Below, piece after piece: positions 27,747-37,227 of a DNA stretch of 64,000 bases; within the stretch, counting starts at the first letter, position 1, and every line of letters begins with the position of its first letter. The notes below the pieces were generated by a model that saw only the letters and a list, made by a program, of their open reading frames with translations, made no database searches and was not told the DNA's origin. The translations under genes and the position numbers were made by a program. Source of the DNA: Betaproteobacteria bacterium. GTDB lineage: Bacteria; Pseudomonadota; Gammaproteobacteria; Burkholderiales; Casimicrobiaceae. The stretch covers positions 88,475-152,474 of the forward strand of contig JAAFIS010000011.1 of NCBI GenBank assembly GCA_013298695.1, given 5' to 3'.

Positions 27747-28319
27747 ATGCGTCGATTGGGTGTAGCGATCCTTGTTGGACTGTTGACGATGTCAGCGCAC
27801 CTTGGCAATGTCGCGCATGCCGCCGACCCGAGCAAACTGCTTGCCGCGCTCAAAAGCGGCGGCCATGTGCTTTTGTTGCGGCACGCGCAAACGGTATCCG
27901 GGATTGGAGATCCACCACAGTTCAAGCTAAACGATTGCAGCACGCAGCGCAATCTTTCAGTGGAAGGGCGCGCCCAAGCTGAGCGCGGTGCCGCCTCGCT
28001 TCGTGGTGCTGGAATTACGTTTTCTAGAGTGCTAACCAGTCAATGGTGTCGTTGTCGAGATACCGCAGCTGCTTTTTCAAACGCGCCCGAGGATTTCACG
28101 CCGCTGAACTCGTTCTTCGAAAATCGCGGCACCGAGCCAAAGCAAACGCGCGAGGTACGCGCACGAGTCAAAAACGTCCAGGTGCGTGAAACGTGGCTGC
28201 TGGTCACGCATCAGGTCAACATTTCGGCGCTCACCGGTGTGACGCCTTCGATGGGCGAAGGCGTCGTCGTGCGCGTAGCTAACGGCGAGTGGAAAGTGCT
28301 GGGTAGTCTCGCGCTCTAG
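27747..28319 (+). CDS. exported histidine phosphatase family protein
   Basis: A 190-residue protein with an N-terminal signal peptide (cleavage near VAHAAD, residue 27) and the histidine-phosphatase active-site motif LLLRHAQT near residue 44, where His becomes phosphorylated. A second conserved stretch, RVLTSQWCRCRDTAAAF, follows, and TWLLVTHQVNISALTG supplies the second catalytic His. It probably works in the periplasm on an unknown phosphomonoester. Confidence 0.88.
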   Translation: MRRLGVAILVGLLTMSAHLGNVAHAADPSKLLAALKSGGHVLLLRHAQTVSGIGDPPQFKLNDCSTQRNLSVEGRAQAERGAASLRGAGITFSRVLTSQWCRCRDTAAAFSNAPEDFTPLNSFFENRGTEPKQTREVRARVKNVQVRETWLLVTHQVNISALTGVTPSMGEGVVVRVANGEWKVLGSLAL

Positions 28320-28364
28320 CGATGGATCGTGCGAACTTTTGCGCCCGGTGTAGGACAATAGGCA

Positions 28365-30200
28365 ATGGCTCAAGCATCTCTCTCCATCGCTCCAGTAAAT
28401 CCAACTGCTGGAAGTTCAGTGTCCCCTGCGGGTGCAAGTAACGGGCCGCAAGTAGACCGACCGTTGACCCTAGACGCCATCCTTCGTGAGATGGAGCTTG
28501 ACGCACTTGCCGACGTAGCGGTGATCAACGAGCTGCGAAATACCGCGAAGTTTCGCACCTACGACCATCCCCTGATTTTGATTGCTGAGCAAAAGTGGCG
28601 CAGCGCTAAGCCACCCGCTCGCATGCTGACGCTCGAAATTCTCAGCGAGTGGCTCGCTAAACGCCTTGACGTGCCCTACATTCACATTGATCCGCTCAAA
28701 GTGGACTTCTCGGCGGTCGGTTCGGTAATGAGTTCGAACTACGCGCAGCGCTATCGCATTCTGCCGATTGCAGTGACGCACGACACGGTGACCATCGCCA
28801 CCAGCGAGCCTTTTGTTCGCTCGTGGGTGACTGAGATTTCCAATTTGCTTCGGCGTAAGGTTGAGCTCGTATTCGCCAATCCGCTCGACGTCAAACGCTA
28901 CGTTGCCGAATTCTTTTCGCTCGCACAATCAGTTCGCCGTGCGCAGGAAAAAGTTGAAGACGATAAATCGGCGATTTCTTCTTTCGAACAATTGGTTCAG
29001 CTGGGCACGACTGGAACTCCGGACGCCAATGATCGCCACATCGTGCGCATTGTTGACTGGCTCTGGCAGTATGCGTTTGAGCAGCGAGCGAGTGACATAC
29101 ACGTAGAGCCGCGACGCGATTCGGGCATAGTGCGGTTTCGTATCGACGGCGTGTTGCACCAGGCCTATCAGATTCCGCCCGCAGTGTTGACCGCGATGAC
29201 CAGTCGCATCAAACTGCTCGCTCGGATGGAAATCGTTGAGAAGCGGCGGCCGCAAGATGGACGCATCAAAACCAAATCGCCAGAAGGCGATGAAGTTGAG
29301 TTGCGTGTTGCAACGATGCCCACCGCGTTTGGCGAAAAAATCGTGATGCGAATTTTCGATCCTGAAGTGCTGATGCGCGACTTCCGGGATCTGGGTTTTA
29401 GCGACGACGATTTCGTACGATGGCAGGGAATGACTGCGAAACCGCACGGCATTATTTTGGTGACCGGACCCACCGGCTCAGGCAAAACGACAACGCTTTA
29501 CTCCACACTAAAAACCCTCGCGACCCCCGAGGTGAATGTGTGCACCATTGAAGATCCGATTGAAATGGTTGAAGCCTCGTTCAACCAAATGCAGGTTCAG
29601 GCCGCGATTGGTGTGAATTTTGAAAGCGGTGTGCGCACCTTGATGCGCCAAGATCCTGACATCATTATGGTCGGTGAGATCCGAGATTTGGCAACGGCGG
29701 AAATGGCGGTGCAAGCAGCGCTTACAGGACATCTAGTGTTGTCAACGTTGCACACCAATGATGCGCCGACCGCAGTAACTCGGCTCATCGATTTAGGCAT
29801 TCCTCCGTATCTCGTGAATTCCACTTTGCTAGGGGTGATGGCCCAAAGGCTCGTGCGCACGCTGTGTGACACGTGCAAAGTCGAAGCTGAGCCGCTGATG
29901 GAAGAGACCTGGCAGGCGCTCACACTGCCGTATCGCGCAACGAAACCGGCGAAGACGTATCGCAATTTCGGCTGTTTGGAATGCCGGATGACGGGCTACA
30001 AGGGACGCGTGGGGTTGTACGAGGTCATGCTATTTACCCCCGAGCTGCGCAAGACCATCGCGGGGAATGCTTCCATCGATGATTTGCGCGCGCAGGCATT
30101 TCGCGACGGCATGAAACCGCTGCGCGCGTCGGGTGCACACAAAATCGCGCTCGGTATCACTACGCTCGAAGAAGTTGAGCGCGTTGCGCCGCCGATGTAG
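28365..30200 (+). CDS. GspE/PilB family secretion ATPase
   Basis: A 611-residue ATPase of the type II secretion / type IV pilus family, which drives pilin or pseudopilin assembly at the inner membrane. A GspE N-terminal domain (about 60-180) is followed by the ATPase core: [20 protein letters not shown], Walker [18 protein letters not shown] (about 365), the Asp and Walker boxes [16 protein letters not shown], and the His box [16 protein letters not shown] four-cysteine zinc site, CDTCK and [12 protein letters not shown], sits near residue 500-545. No gsp or pil partner genes are next to it, so I cannot say which machine it serves. Confidence 0.9.
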   Translation: MAQASLSIAPVNPTAGSSVSPAGASNGPQVDRPLTLDAILREMELDALADVAVINELRNTAKFRTYDHPLILIAEQKWRSAKPPARMLTLEILSEWLAKRLDVPYIHIDPLKVDFSAVGSVMSSNYAQRYRILPIAVTHDTVTIATSEPFVRSWVTEISNLLRRKVELVFANPLDVKRYVAEFFSLAQSVRRAQEKVEDDKSAISSFEQLVQLGTTGTPDANDRHIVRIVDWLWQYAFEQRASDIHVEPRRDSGIVRFRIDGVLHQAYQIPPAVLTAMTSRIKLLARMEIVEKRRPQDGRIKTKSPEGDEVELRVATMPTAFGEKIVMRIFDPEVLMRDFRDLGFSDDDFVRWQGMTAKPHGIILVTGPTGSGKTTTLYSTLKTLATPEVNVCTIEDPIEMVEASFNQMQVQAAIGVNFESGVRTLMRQDPDIIMVGEIRDLATAEMAVQAALTGHLVLSTLHTNDAPTAVTRLIDLGIPPYLVNSTLLGVMAQRLVRTLCDTCKVEAEPLMEETWQALTLPYRATKPAKTYRNFGCLECRMTGYKGRVGLYEVMLFTPELRKTIAGNASIDDLRAQAFRDGMKPLRASGAHKIALGITTLEEVERVAPPM

Positions 30201-30301
30201 AGTTCATGCCTGTCGGCGGACGCGGCCTGCTGCGGACCGGCGACAGTCACACCACTGTCACAGCCGAAACCTATGCTGAACTTCTAACTTTTGGAGCCAG
30301 C

Positions 30302-31474
30302 ATGATTTCTAAGATTCGCTTCCGTCTGTGTTTCACAACGATTGTCGTCGCGATCAGTATCGCTGCCTGCGGAAGTGACGATGCGCCTCAATTCCCCACG
30401 CTTGATGGAGGTAAACCGCTCGTGATCGGTCACCGTGGCGCGAGCGGCTACTTGCCTGAGCACACACTCGAATCGTACAAACGCGCGATAGAAATGGGCG
30501 CGGACTTCATTGAACCGGATCTCGTTGCCACAAAAGACGGTGAACTGATCGCGAGGCACGAACCTAACATCACTAACACGACCGATGTATCCGAACGCAC
30601 GGAGTTCGCGAATCGGAAAACCAAGAAAATCGTTGACGGCGTTGAGGAAGAGGGATGGTTTGCGAGCGACTTCACGCTTGCGGAAATAAAAACTTTGCGC
30701 GCGAAGCAAGCGTTTGCGGAACGCGATCAATCCTTCAACGGCAGGTATCAAATTCCGACCCTGCGAGAAGTACTCGATTTGGCGAAATCGGAAAGCACTC
30801 GAGTGGCGCGAACGATCGGCGTGTACCCCGAAACAAAGCACCCGACGTATCACTCTGGCTTAAATCTCGCGCTTGAAGATCGCTTGCTACAAGTGCTTTC
30901 GAGCTATGGCTACACCACCAAAACCTCGCCGATCATCATTCAGTCATTTGAAGTGGCGAACTTAAAATATTTGCGTACAAAAACACAAGTTCGTATCGTG
31001 CAATTGATTGACGCGGATGATGTAGACGCCAACGGAAAAATTACTTTGGCCGCGCCGTACGATAAACCATACGATTTCGCGGTTGCGAAAGATTCGCGCA
31101 CGTTTGTAGACATGGTGACTCCGACAGGTCTCGCGGAGATTAAGAAGTATGCCGACGGCATCGGTCCGTGGAAGCCTTACATCCTTGCGGGAAAATTGAC
31201 CGATACCAACAACGACGGGAAACCGGATGACCTCAATGGCGATGGAAAGATTGACGAACGTGATCGCACGCTGATCACGCCGACGAACGTTGTGAAAGAC
31301 GCGCACGCTGCTGGTTTGTTTGTCCACGCCTACACGTTTCGCAATGAAGCGCGTCGTCTGGCGTCTGATTTCAAGGGCGATCCCAAAGCTGAGTACAAGC
31401 GCTTCTTCGCGCTCGGTGTCGACGGTTTGTTTAGCGACTTCCCCGATACCGCTGTTGACGCGCGAGATAAGTAA
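30302..31474 (+). CDS. glpQ: lipoprotein glycerophosphodiester phosphodiesterase
   Basis: Cleaves glycerophosphodiesters to glycerol-3-phosphate and an alcohol. The 390-residue protein starts at the ATG at 30302, with GGAG six bases upstream; the open frame before it is not coding in appearance. A lipoprotein signal ends in SIAAC, so the enzyme is probably membrane-anchored on the periplasmic side. Catalytic signatures are [19 protein letters not shown] and [20 protein letters not shown]. Unusually, near residue 300-320 there are two back-to-back calcium-loop-like sequences, [10 protein letters not shown] and [12 protein letters not shown]. Confidence 0.9.
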   Translation: MISKIRFRLCFTTIVVAISIAACGSDDAPQFPTLDGGKPLVIGHRGASGYLPEHTLESYKRAIEMGADFIEPDLVATKDGELIARHEPNITNTTDVSERTEFANRKTKKIVDGVEEEGWFASDFTLAEIKTLRAKQAFAERDQSFNGRYQIPTLREVLDLAKSESTRVARTIGVYPETKHPTYHSGLNLALEDRLLQVLSSYGYTTKTSPIIIQSFEVANLKYLRTKTQVRIVQLIDADDVDANGKITLAAPYDKPYDFAVAKDSRTFVDMVTPTGLAEIKKYADGIGPWKPYILAGKLTDTNNDGKPDDLNGDGKIDERDRTLITPTNVVKDAHAAGLFVHAYTFRNEARRLASDFKGDPKAEYKRFFALGVDGLFSDFPDTAVDARDK

Positions 31475-31625
31475 AAGATCTACTGCGGTTCGCGGTAAGG
31501 CAACTGCTCTGCTAACGGGTTACTAGCCAGTCTTGTTTGTTTAGTCCGAGAATTCGATGTAGATCGCCTGAGCTAATCGATGGCTCGCCTAGAATCGCTC
31601 CTTAAAACAACATAAAGGAGCGAGT

Positions 31626-32531
31626 GTGCAAATTATTCTTTTGGGTCTCGGTCGCATGGGCGCGAACATGGCGCGACGTTGGGCGCGCGGTGGTGTGAAA
31701 GTCGCCGCGTTTGATGTGAGCGAGGAGACGCGAGCATCGGTTGCCGAAGCGAATATCACGACCGTTGAAACCCATGATGCCGCACTCGCCGCTATGCCAA
31801 CGCCGCGCATCGTTTGGATGATGTTGCCCGCGGGTGAAATCACCGAATCAACGATTGATGCGCTGCTTCCGAGGCTCGCGAAAGGCGATTTGCTGGTTGA
31901 TGGCGGCAACGCGAACTATAAAGACACGCTACGTCGTGCAGCAAAAGCGAATGCAGCAGGCGTTGAATACGCAGACGTTGGCGTTTCTGGCGGTGTCTGG
32001 GGTTTGCAGAATGGCTACTGCGTGATGGCGGGCGCGAGTGAAGCGAACTACGCGCGCTTGCAGCCGTATCTCGAAGTCCTCGCGCCGTCAAAAACTGAAG
32101 GCATCGTTCACGCGGGAAAAGTCGGCGCGGGTCACTTCGCCAAGATGGTTCACAACGGCATCGAATACGGCATGATGCAAGCGCTCGCTGAAGGCTTCGC
32201 GCTGATGGAAGCGAAGAAGGATTTCGCGATGCCGATTGATGAAATCGCCAAGGCATGGCGAAGCGGCTCGGTGGTGCGTTCATGGTTGCTTGATTTAACC
32301 GCCGACGCGCTCAAGAAGCCAGACGACATCGCCGCGATTGCGCCCTACGTTTCTGACTCCGGCGAAGGCCGCTGGGCGGTCGAGGCGATGGTCGATTTAG
32401 GCGTTCCCGCGCCAGTCACCGCACTCGCGCTCACGACACGTTTCGCGACGCAAGGCAAAGGCGATTACGCAGCGAAGCTGTTAGCGCAAATGCGGGCGGG
32501 GTTTGGTGGTCATGCGGTGAAGAAAGTCTGA
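31626..32531 (+). CDS. gnd: 6-phosphogluconate dehydrogenase, short (GntZ-like) form
   Basis: Oxidatively decarboxylates 6-phosphogluconate to ribulose 5-phosphate. The 301-residue length marks the short form, lacking the C-terminal half found in E. coli Gnd; short forms often use NAD. The Rossmann motif is LGLGRMGANMARRWARGG, the substrate loop DVGVSGGVWGLQNGY and the catalytic KMVHNGIEYGMMQ are intact. It starts with GTG after a GGAG. The gluconokinase 8 kb away would make its substrate from gluconate. Confidence 0.93.
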   Translation: MQIILLGLGRMGANMARRWARGGVKVAAFDVSEETRASVAEANITTVETHDAALAAMPTPRIVWMMLPAGEITESTIDALLPRLAKGDLLVDGGNANYKDTLRRAAKANAAGVEYADVGVSGGVWGLQNGYCVMAGASEANYARLQPYLEVLAPSKTEGIVHAGKVGAGHFAKMVHNGIEYGMMQALAEGFALMEAKKDFAMPIDEIAKAWRSGSVVRSWLLDLTADALKKPDDIAAIAPYVSDSGEGRWAVEAMVDLGVPAPVTALALTTRFATQGKGDYAAKLLAQMRAGFGGHAVKKV

Positions 32532-32722
32532 ATTCAGTCATGTGAATGCGCCGCACGGTACTTTCGCCGCTTTCACGATCCGAACTGATCACTGATTGCG
32601 AGTTTGCAAGTAGCTAGCTTCATTGAACACTTGTGTTTTTCTGTGGCGTTGATGCGTGGTGTGTGTCGTAGTGCGCGAGTGGTTGCGTATTGATCATATT
32701 AATATCAACTTTTTTTTGTTAT

Positions 32723-32806
32723 TCCCAATTTACTTGGGCGATCAATGCATTTCGTAACATTATCAATATCCACATAAACTTATCTTATTGCCCAACATCA
32801 TTGGGC
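32723..32806. repeat. paired-palindrome element, copy 6
   Basis: Left unit tcccaatttacttgggc (32723-32739) and right unit gcccaacatcattgggc (32790-32806), 67 bp apart with a 50-nt AT-rich spacer. The spacer word atttcgt recurs at nearly the same place in two other copies. The 444-bp gap 32532-32975 between gnd and the immunity gene holds nothing else that I can support. Confidence 0.7.
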
Positions 32807-32975
32807 GATTCGATGAAGCGTTGATTCGATTCAACGCCCATTCACACTCCGTGCTAATTACTCATCCAAACTCATCTCATCACCGATTTCGTACTCGTCA
32901 CGCGCTGTGTCGCACGTTCCGATTCAACTGTGTCTCGGGCTTCATCGCCCCGACTTTAGCGACTAGATCAAGCCG

Positions 32976-33557
32976 CTAAGAAAAATTCTTCACCAGCGTA
33001 GCAATGAAAGCCTCTGCGGGCCGTCCTGTACTAAGCAGCCCATTAGCAACAAAGGTGTCGCAGCTCAACCATTTGTCGCCGATGACTTCGAGGTGCGCCG
33101 CGTTTGAAACTGCGAGTATCGCGCACTCAAAACTTCTGTTCGCATAGATCGAGAACTGCTGGTTCGATGCAACGAAGCAAAGAATCTCAGCGTTGTATCG
33201 CAGCGCATCCGCACCGCTGTTTCCAGGATCGGCGGCGAGCAATCGCAGATAGTCAGATCCGGTCGCAACGTCATCTACGACCCACCAGCCGGGATGCCCG
33301 AAGTGTCTAACGTAGTAATCAATCGGATTTGGATCAAGCGATCCAACGAACATTTCGCCGCAGCAAGCAACGTTTAGCAGGGAGACGCAATCCGTCCAGC
33401 CTTCCTCTGAAAGTAAATAGTCGAATTCAGCAAAACGAAAATACATGTTCTCATTGCGAAAGACTCGCGAGGGTAATAACGCCGTTTGATCCATGGTCAA
33501 AGCAACTGTGGACCAAACGCGCTTAAACTCTTCGTGATCGACGATCAATCTATTCAC
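32976..33557 (-). CDS. probable immunity protein of the RHS-type toxin
   Basis: A 193-residue, acidic, soluble protein with many aromatic residues and no signal peptide. I do not recognise the family. Its GTG start overlaps the stop codon of the preceding toxin-like gene (GTGA), the tight arrangement expected of a toxin-immunity pair, and its size and acidity suit an immunity protein that neutralises a basic toxin domain. The function is inferred from position only. Confidence 0.7.
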   Translation of the reverse strand: MNRLIVDHEEFKRVWSTVALTMDQTALLPSRVFRNENMYFRFAEFDYLLSEEGWTDCVSLLNVACCGEMFVGSLDPNPIDYYVRHFGHPGWWVVDDVATGSDYLRLLAADPGNSGADALRYNAEILCFVASNQQFSIYANRSFECAILAVSNAAHLEVIGDKWLSCDTFVANGLLSTGRPAEAFIATLVKNFS

Positions 33558-34609
33558 GGTACCCTCGCGCCTTCCGCCGAATCAAGTCGAATCTTGAGGT
33601 TTACTCTTTCCGTTCCGCTGCTGGAGTAGTCGGCCGTGGGTCCCTTGGTGCTGTCTGCGTTGTCCCTGACCGCGTAATTCTTGCCGTCCTTTGAGTAGTT
33701 AACGACCTTGCCGTCCTTACTGACGGAACGCGAAAAACCGGAAGCCGACAGATTGGCCTCAAGCTCTGCGCGCGTGACGTCAGTAGATCGATTTGGGACA
33801 CTTCTCGCGCCGCTACCGTTCACGTAGCTGGAGGACGGACTCGCAGGATTTATTGCGGCGCTAGTGGAAGTGGCGACGTCAGTTTTCGCAGCATTACTCG
33901 CCGCAGCGCGAGCTTCAACACCAGCCGTGCTGCGCATACCCGCGCCAAGCCCTGCACTATTCGGGCCAAGCACCATTCCGATAACCGCGCCCTCGCTCGC
34001 AGCATCGAAAACACCGTTCACACCGCCCCACTGAACTGACCCGTTCATGATGAGCTGACCCATTGCGTTCACGGCACCGCCCGATAACCACCCAACCGAT
34101 GAGCCTCCGCCCACGTGAATCGCCACGGCCACGTGAACGGGCGTACGCCCGTCCGGATCCAAATACTTATAAGGATTGTTCTTGCCGCATGCGTAGCGGT
34201 TAAACGAGTGCGGGTTGTCTTCATCCGCGCCCGTCGGATCGAAGCCCACGAAGCGCCCGACGGCGGGGCTCAGTTGGCAAATGCGGCCGCTTGCGCCGAA
34301 GTACACGAGCCCCGTGGCGCTATCCTGCGGTTTGCCGATGTACCAGAGCTTGTTCGCGATCGTTCCGGTGTTCGCCCCCGATTCATTCTTCCGGCGCACG
34401 TTGATGTCAGACCAAATCGCTTCCAGTTGTCGCGATTTGTCATCCCGCCACAGCGCAACCCCGGCGCTATCCGTGGGCATCAGCGGCGAGCCTTTGACGT
34501 CGGGGTGGATGACTGGTTTAGTGCCCAGCGTGTCGCGCGCAAACGCGGACGCATGCGTGACTAGCACGATCCCAATGAGCGATACAACAATCTTTGTGTT
34601 CAATGACAA
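33554..34609 (-). CDS. mini-RHS polymorphic toxin with signal peptide
   Basis: A 351-residue protein combining an N-terminal signal peptide (cleavage near ASAFA, residue 24), the last piece of an RHS repeat-associated core (about residues 85-155: LWYIGKPQDSATGLVYFGA, RFVGFDPTGADEDNPHSFNR, NNPYKYLDPDGR), a Gly/Ala-rich middle, and a C-terminal module of about 75 residues ending in RVNLKIRLDSAEG. That tail looks like a separate toxin domain, but I cannot name it. Normal RHS proteins exceed 1,000 residues; here the repeat shell is absent. The core also departs from consensus (GASGRICQLS where GARYYD is usual). The start is TTG with AAGG nine bases upstream. The next gene is the likely immunity gene. 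Confidence 0.78.
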   Translation of the reverse strand: MSLNTKIVVSLIGIVLVTHASAFARDTLGTKPVIHPDVKGSPLMPTDSAGVALWRDDKSRQLEAIWSDINVRRKNESGANTGTIANKLWYIGKPQDSATGLVYFGASGRICQLSPAVGRFVGFDPTGADEDNPHSFNRYACGKNNPYKYLDPDGRTPVHVAVAIHVGGGSSVGWLSGGAVNAMGQLIMNGSVQWGGVNGVFDAASEGAVIGMVLGPNSAGLGAGMRSTAGVEARAAASNAAKTDVATSTSAAINPASPSSSYVNGSGARSVPNRSTDVTRAELEANLSASGFSRSVSKDGKVVNYSKDGKNYAVRDNADSTKGPTADYSSSGTERVNLKIRLDSAEGARVP

Positions 34610-34713
34610 GCGGTCGCGCCTTTCTCAATCACATCTCGACCAGACAACAAACGAGTACTAATAAATCATATGCAATTTGAAGTGGATCACAAATCTTAGC
34701 GCTCCCCCGCGCG

Positions 34714-35907
34714 CTAGCACGCAAGCCGTACCGTCGCATCACGACGCTTGTGCAAATCTGGCAACAACTCGATACCCAACCCAGGTTTGTCATTCAGCGA
34801 AATCGACCCGTGCACAACGCGCGGTAATTCGGTGACGAGTTCTTTGTACCAACCTGAATAAAACGCGCGCACGCTTTCTTGAATGAGCGCGTTTGGGGCG
34901 TGAAGCGAGAGATGGGTGCTCGCCGTCCACACCACTGGTCCGGTGCAATCGTGCGGAGCGACTGGCAGCTGCCATGCGTCAGCCATCGCAGCAATTTTTC
35001 GCGCTTCAGTCAATCCGCCGCACCATGATAAATCGAGCATTGCGAGGCCTGCCACGCCGGTTTGCAGCAAATCTTTGAAGCCCCACTTGTACGAAAGTGT
35101 TTCGCTTGCGCAGATGAGCGCATCGGTGTGCGGCGCGTATTGCTTGAGCAGGTCAAGCGAATCCATGCGAATTGCGTCTTCGTGCCAAAACGTGTTGAAC
35201 GGCTTCAACGCGCGTGCGATTTTTTGCGCCATCGGTAAACGCCACAGCGAATGAAATTCGACCATGATGTCCATGTCGTTGCCGACCGCGCTGCGGATTT
35301 TGCGAAATGGCTCGAGTGCTCTTTCAAGGTCGACGTTAGAAATGTATTGACCGTTGCTCGCCTCTGCCGCCGGATCGAACGGCCAAATCTTCATCGCAGA
35401 AATGCCTTCGCTTTTGAGCGAGAGCGCAAGTTCATCGGCGTGATGCAAAAACCCATCAAGGTCTTCATACGGCCCTGCGTTGTTGCCTAAACCCCAATTA
35501 CTGGTGCTTTGGTTCGTGCTGTTACGAACGTATTGATAGCCTGCGCAAGTGTTGTAGATACGAATCGCATCGCGCGATTTGCCCCCAAGCGCGGTGTGAA
35601 TTGGCATGTTCGCCGCTTTGCCGAATACGTCCCACAGCGCGATATCAATCGCGCTGTTGCCGCGCGTTTCAACCCCTGATCCGCGCCAGCCGAGATAGCC
35701 GAGCAAATCCATATTGCGCACTTCAATGGCGAGTGGATTTTTACCGATTAGTTTTTGCGCCGCCCATTCGTGAATATAGGCTTCAACGGCTGCTGCGCCC
35801 ATGAAGGTTTCGCCGAGACCGACGAGACCTTCGTCGGTATACAAACGAACCCAGAGAATGTTTGGGAACTCACCGAGACGAATTGTTTCAACTTGCGTGA
35901 TCTTCAT
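34714..35907 (-). CDS. enolase-superfamily acid-sugar dehydratase (mandelate racemase type)
   Basis: A 397-residue member of the mandelate racemase/muconate lactonizing superfamily. The N-terminal capping domain begins MKITQVETIRLGEFPNILWV; in the barrel, AMKIWPFD holds a conserved Lys, metal ligands appear in IMVEFHSLW, FWHEDAI and CASETLS, and the general base His is in LPVAPHDCTGPV. This pattern fits dehydratases of six-carbon acid sugars such as galactonate or gluconate; the exact sugar cannot be read. It lies 271 bp downstream of the TRAP transporter genes on the same strand, which probably bring in its substrate. Confidence 0.88.
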   Translation of the reverse strand: MKITQVETIRLGEFPNILWVRLYTDEGLVGLGETFMGAAAVEAYIHEWAAQKLIGKNPLAIEVRNMDLLGYLGWRGSGVETRGNSAIDIALWDVFGKAANMPIHTALGGKSRDAIRIYNTCAGYQYVRNSTNQSTSNWGLGNNAGPYEDLDGFLHHADELALSLKSEGISAMKIWPFDPAAEASNGQYISNVDLERALEPFRKIRSAVGNDMDIMVEFHSLWRLPMAQKIARALKPFNTFWHEDAIRMDSLDLLKQYAPHTDALICASETLSYKWGFKDLLQTGVAGLAMLDLSWCGGLTEARKIAAMADAWQLPVAPHDCTGPVVWTASTHLSLHAPNALIQESVRAFYSGWYKELVTELPRVVHGSISLNDKPGLGIELLPDLHKRRDATVRLAC

Positions 35908-36017
35908 ATCAGTTCCGTTTCCCGCACACGTCAGAAGACTAAGGTAATGGTTGTGAAGTGATTAGAGAATTGAAGATATAGAGAGAAGCGCGGGTGTGCG
36001 TACGCAGGTATAAACGT

Positions 36018-36060
36018 AGAGGGGCGGGGTTAGGCGCCCTCACCCCAACCCACCTCCCAG
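36018..36060. repeat. REP-like remnant
   Basis: A G-rich then C-rich stretch (ggggcggggttagg, then ccctcaccccaaccc) resembles part of the REP-like doublet after argA and the REP sequence in guaA, but is incomplete. It lies in the 271-bp gap between the TRAP binding-protein gene and the dehydratase gene. Confidence 0.4.
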
Positions 36061-36178
36061 ATCACGCTCGCGCAAGCGAGCAATCGTTTCGGCGGCGGAT
36101 CGCGTGAGATCCGGAACATCACCACCAACCCGCGCTGCAACAGAGAGCGAGTTAGGTAGCGCTACTAACCCCGACAAA

Positions 36179-37183
36179 TCATCCGCCGCGCGCCTTCTTG
36201 AGTGCGTCAACCACTACATTAATGGCATCAGCGCCAATGGTTGCTGCGTTCTTGTCATAAACCGGTTTTACTTTTTCGAACATGCGGCGCTGTTCTGCTG
36301 CGCTGATTTCGTTGACTTGCATGCCTTTCGCTTTGAGATCAGCGAGCGCTTTGCCGTCGTTCGCGCGAATTGTCGCGCGCTGTACTTTTTGTCCTTCAAT
36401 CGCGGCTTCGCGAAGTGCGGCTTGCTCGTCTTTCGAGAGTTGATCCCAGAGCTTTTTGCTGTAGAGCACCAAAAACGGTGTGTACGCGTGGCGAGTGACA
36501 CTCAGAAATTTTTGTACTTCAAAAAACTTCGATGTGTTGATCGTGACGAACGGATTTTCTTGCCCGTCGATTGTTTTGGTTTCAAGCGCGGTAAACACTT
36601 CGCCGAACGCCATCGGTACGGCGTTGGTGCCGAGTGTTTTGAACGTATCGAGGAAGATGTTGTTCTGCATCACGCGAACTTTGATGCCATCGAAATCTTC
36701 AACTTTATTGACCGGCTTCTTGCTGTTGGTAAGGTTGCGGAAACCGTTTTCCCAATAAGCGAGATTGACGAGTCCGGCTTCTTCGAGCTTCTTGTTGAAG
36801 TAGGCACCCGCAGTACCGTCTAGCACTGCGTCTACTTCCTTTTCGTTACCAAACAAAAATGGCAAGTCAAACACGCCAAGTTCTTTCACGATCCCCACGA
36901 GCGGCGACGATGAGGTGACAACCATCTCTTGGGTGCCTGCGCGCAGCGCTTGAGTGGCTTGCAAATCACCACCCGCCGAGCCGCCCCAGAACGCGTTCAT
37001 CTTGAGCTTCCCGCCGGATTTCGCGGTGAGGATTTCCTGCATCTTCTTTACACCAGCGCCGACCGGATGGTCTTCATTCACGCCGTTGCTCATCTTAATG
37101 TTGCGTTCGGAAAACTGCGCAAGTGCAGCCGTTGTAGCGAGCGCCGTCGTTGCGAGCAACGTAGCTAGAGTTCTCAGTTTCAT
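36179..37183 (-). CDS. dctP: TRAP transporter substrate-binding protein DctP
   Basis: A 334-residue periplasmic binding protein. It has a signal peptide (MKLRTLATLLATTALA, cleavage near ALAQ), followed by VNEDHPVGAGVKKMQEIL and the ligand-binding FDGIKVRVMQNNIFLDTFK, where the Arg of RVMQN binds the carboxylate of the substrate in this family. GQENPFVTINTSKFFEVQK is another hallmark. The start is the ATG at 37183, preceded by AAAGGAG. It is the first-listed component of a dctP-dctM-dctQ set, all on the minus strand; the nearby dehydratase suggests a sugar acid as ligand. Confidence 0.95.
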   Translation of the reverse strand: MKLRTLATLLATTALATTAALAQFSERNIKMSNGVNEDHPVGAGVKKMQEILTAKSGGKLKMNAFWGGSAGGDLQATQALRAGTQEMVVTSSSPLVGIVKELGVFDLPFLFGNEKEVDAVLDGTAGAYFNKKLEEAGLVNLAYWENGFRNLTNSKKPVNKVEDFDGIKVRVMQNNIFLDTFKTLGTNAVPMAFGEVFTALETKTIDGQENPFVTINTSKFFEVQKFLSVTRHAYTPFLVLYSKKLWDQLSKDEQAALREAAIEGQKVQRATIRANDGKALADLKAKGMQVNEISAAEQRRMFEKVKPVYDKNAATIGADAINVVVDALKKARGG

Positions 37184-37227
37184 CGGTTTCTCCTTTGTTG
37201 AGGTTGATTGGTATCTTCTTATTAACG

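Noticed and set aside
32723..32806. Reading the paired palindromes as integron attC sites
   Set aside because: attC core sites need invariant AAC/GTT triplets; most units here have AAT/ATT, no integron integrase is nearby, and the copies are spread among core genes, not a cassette array.
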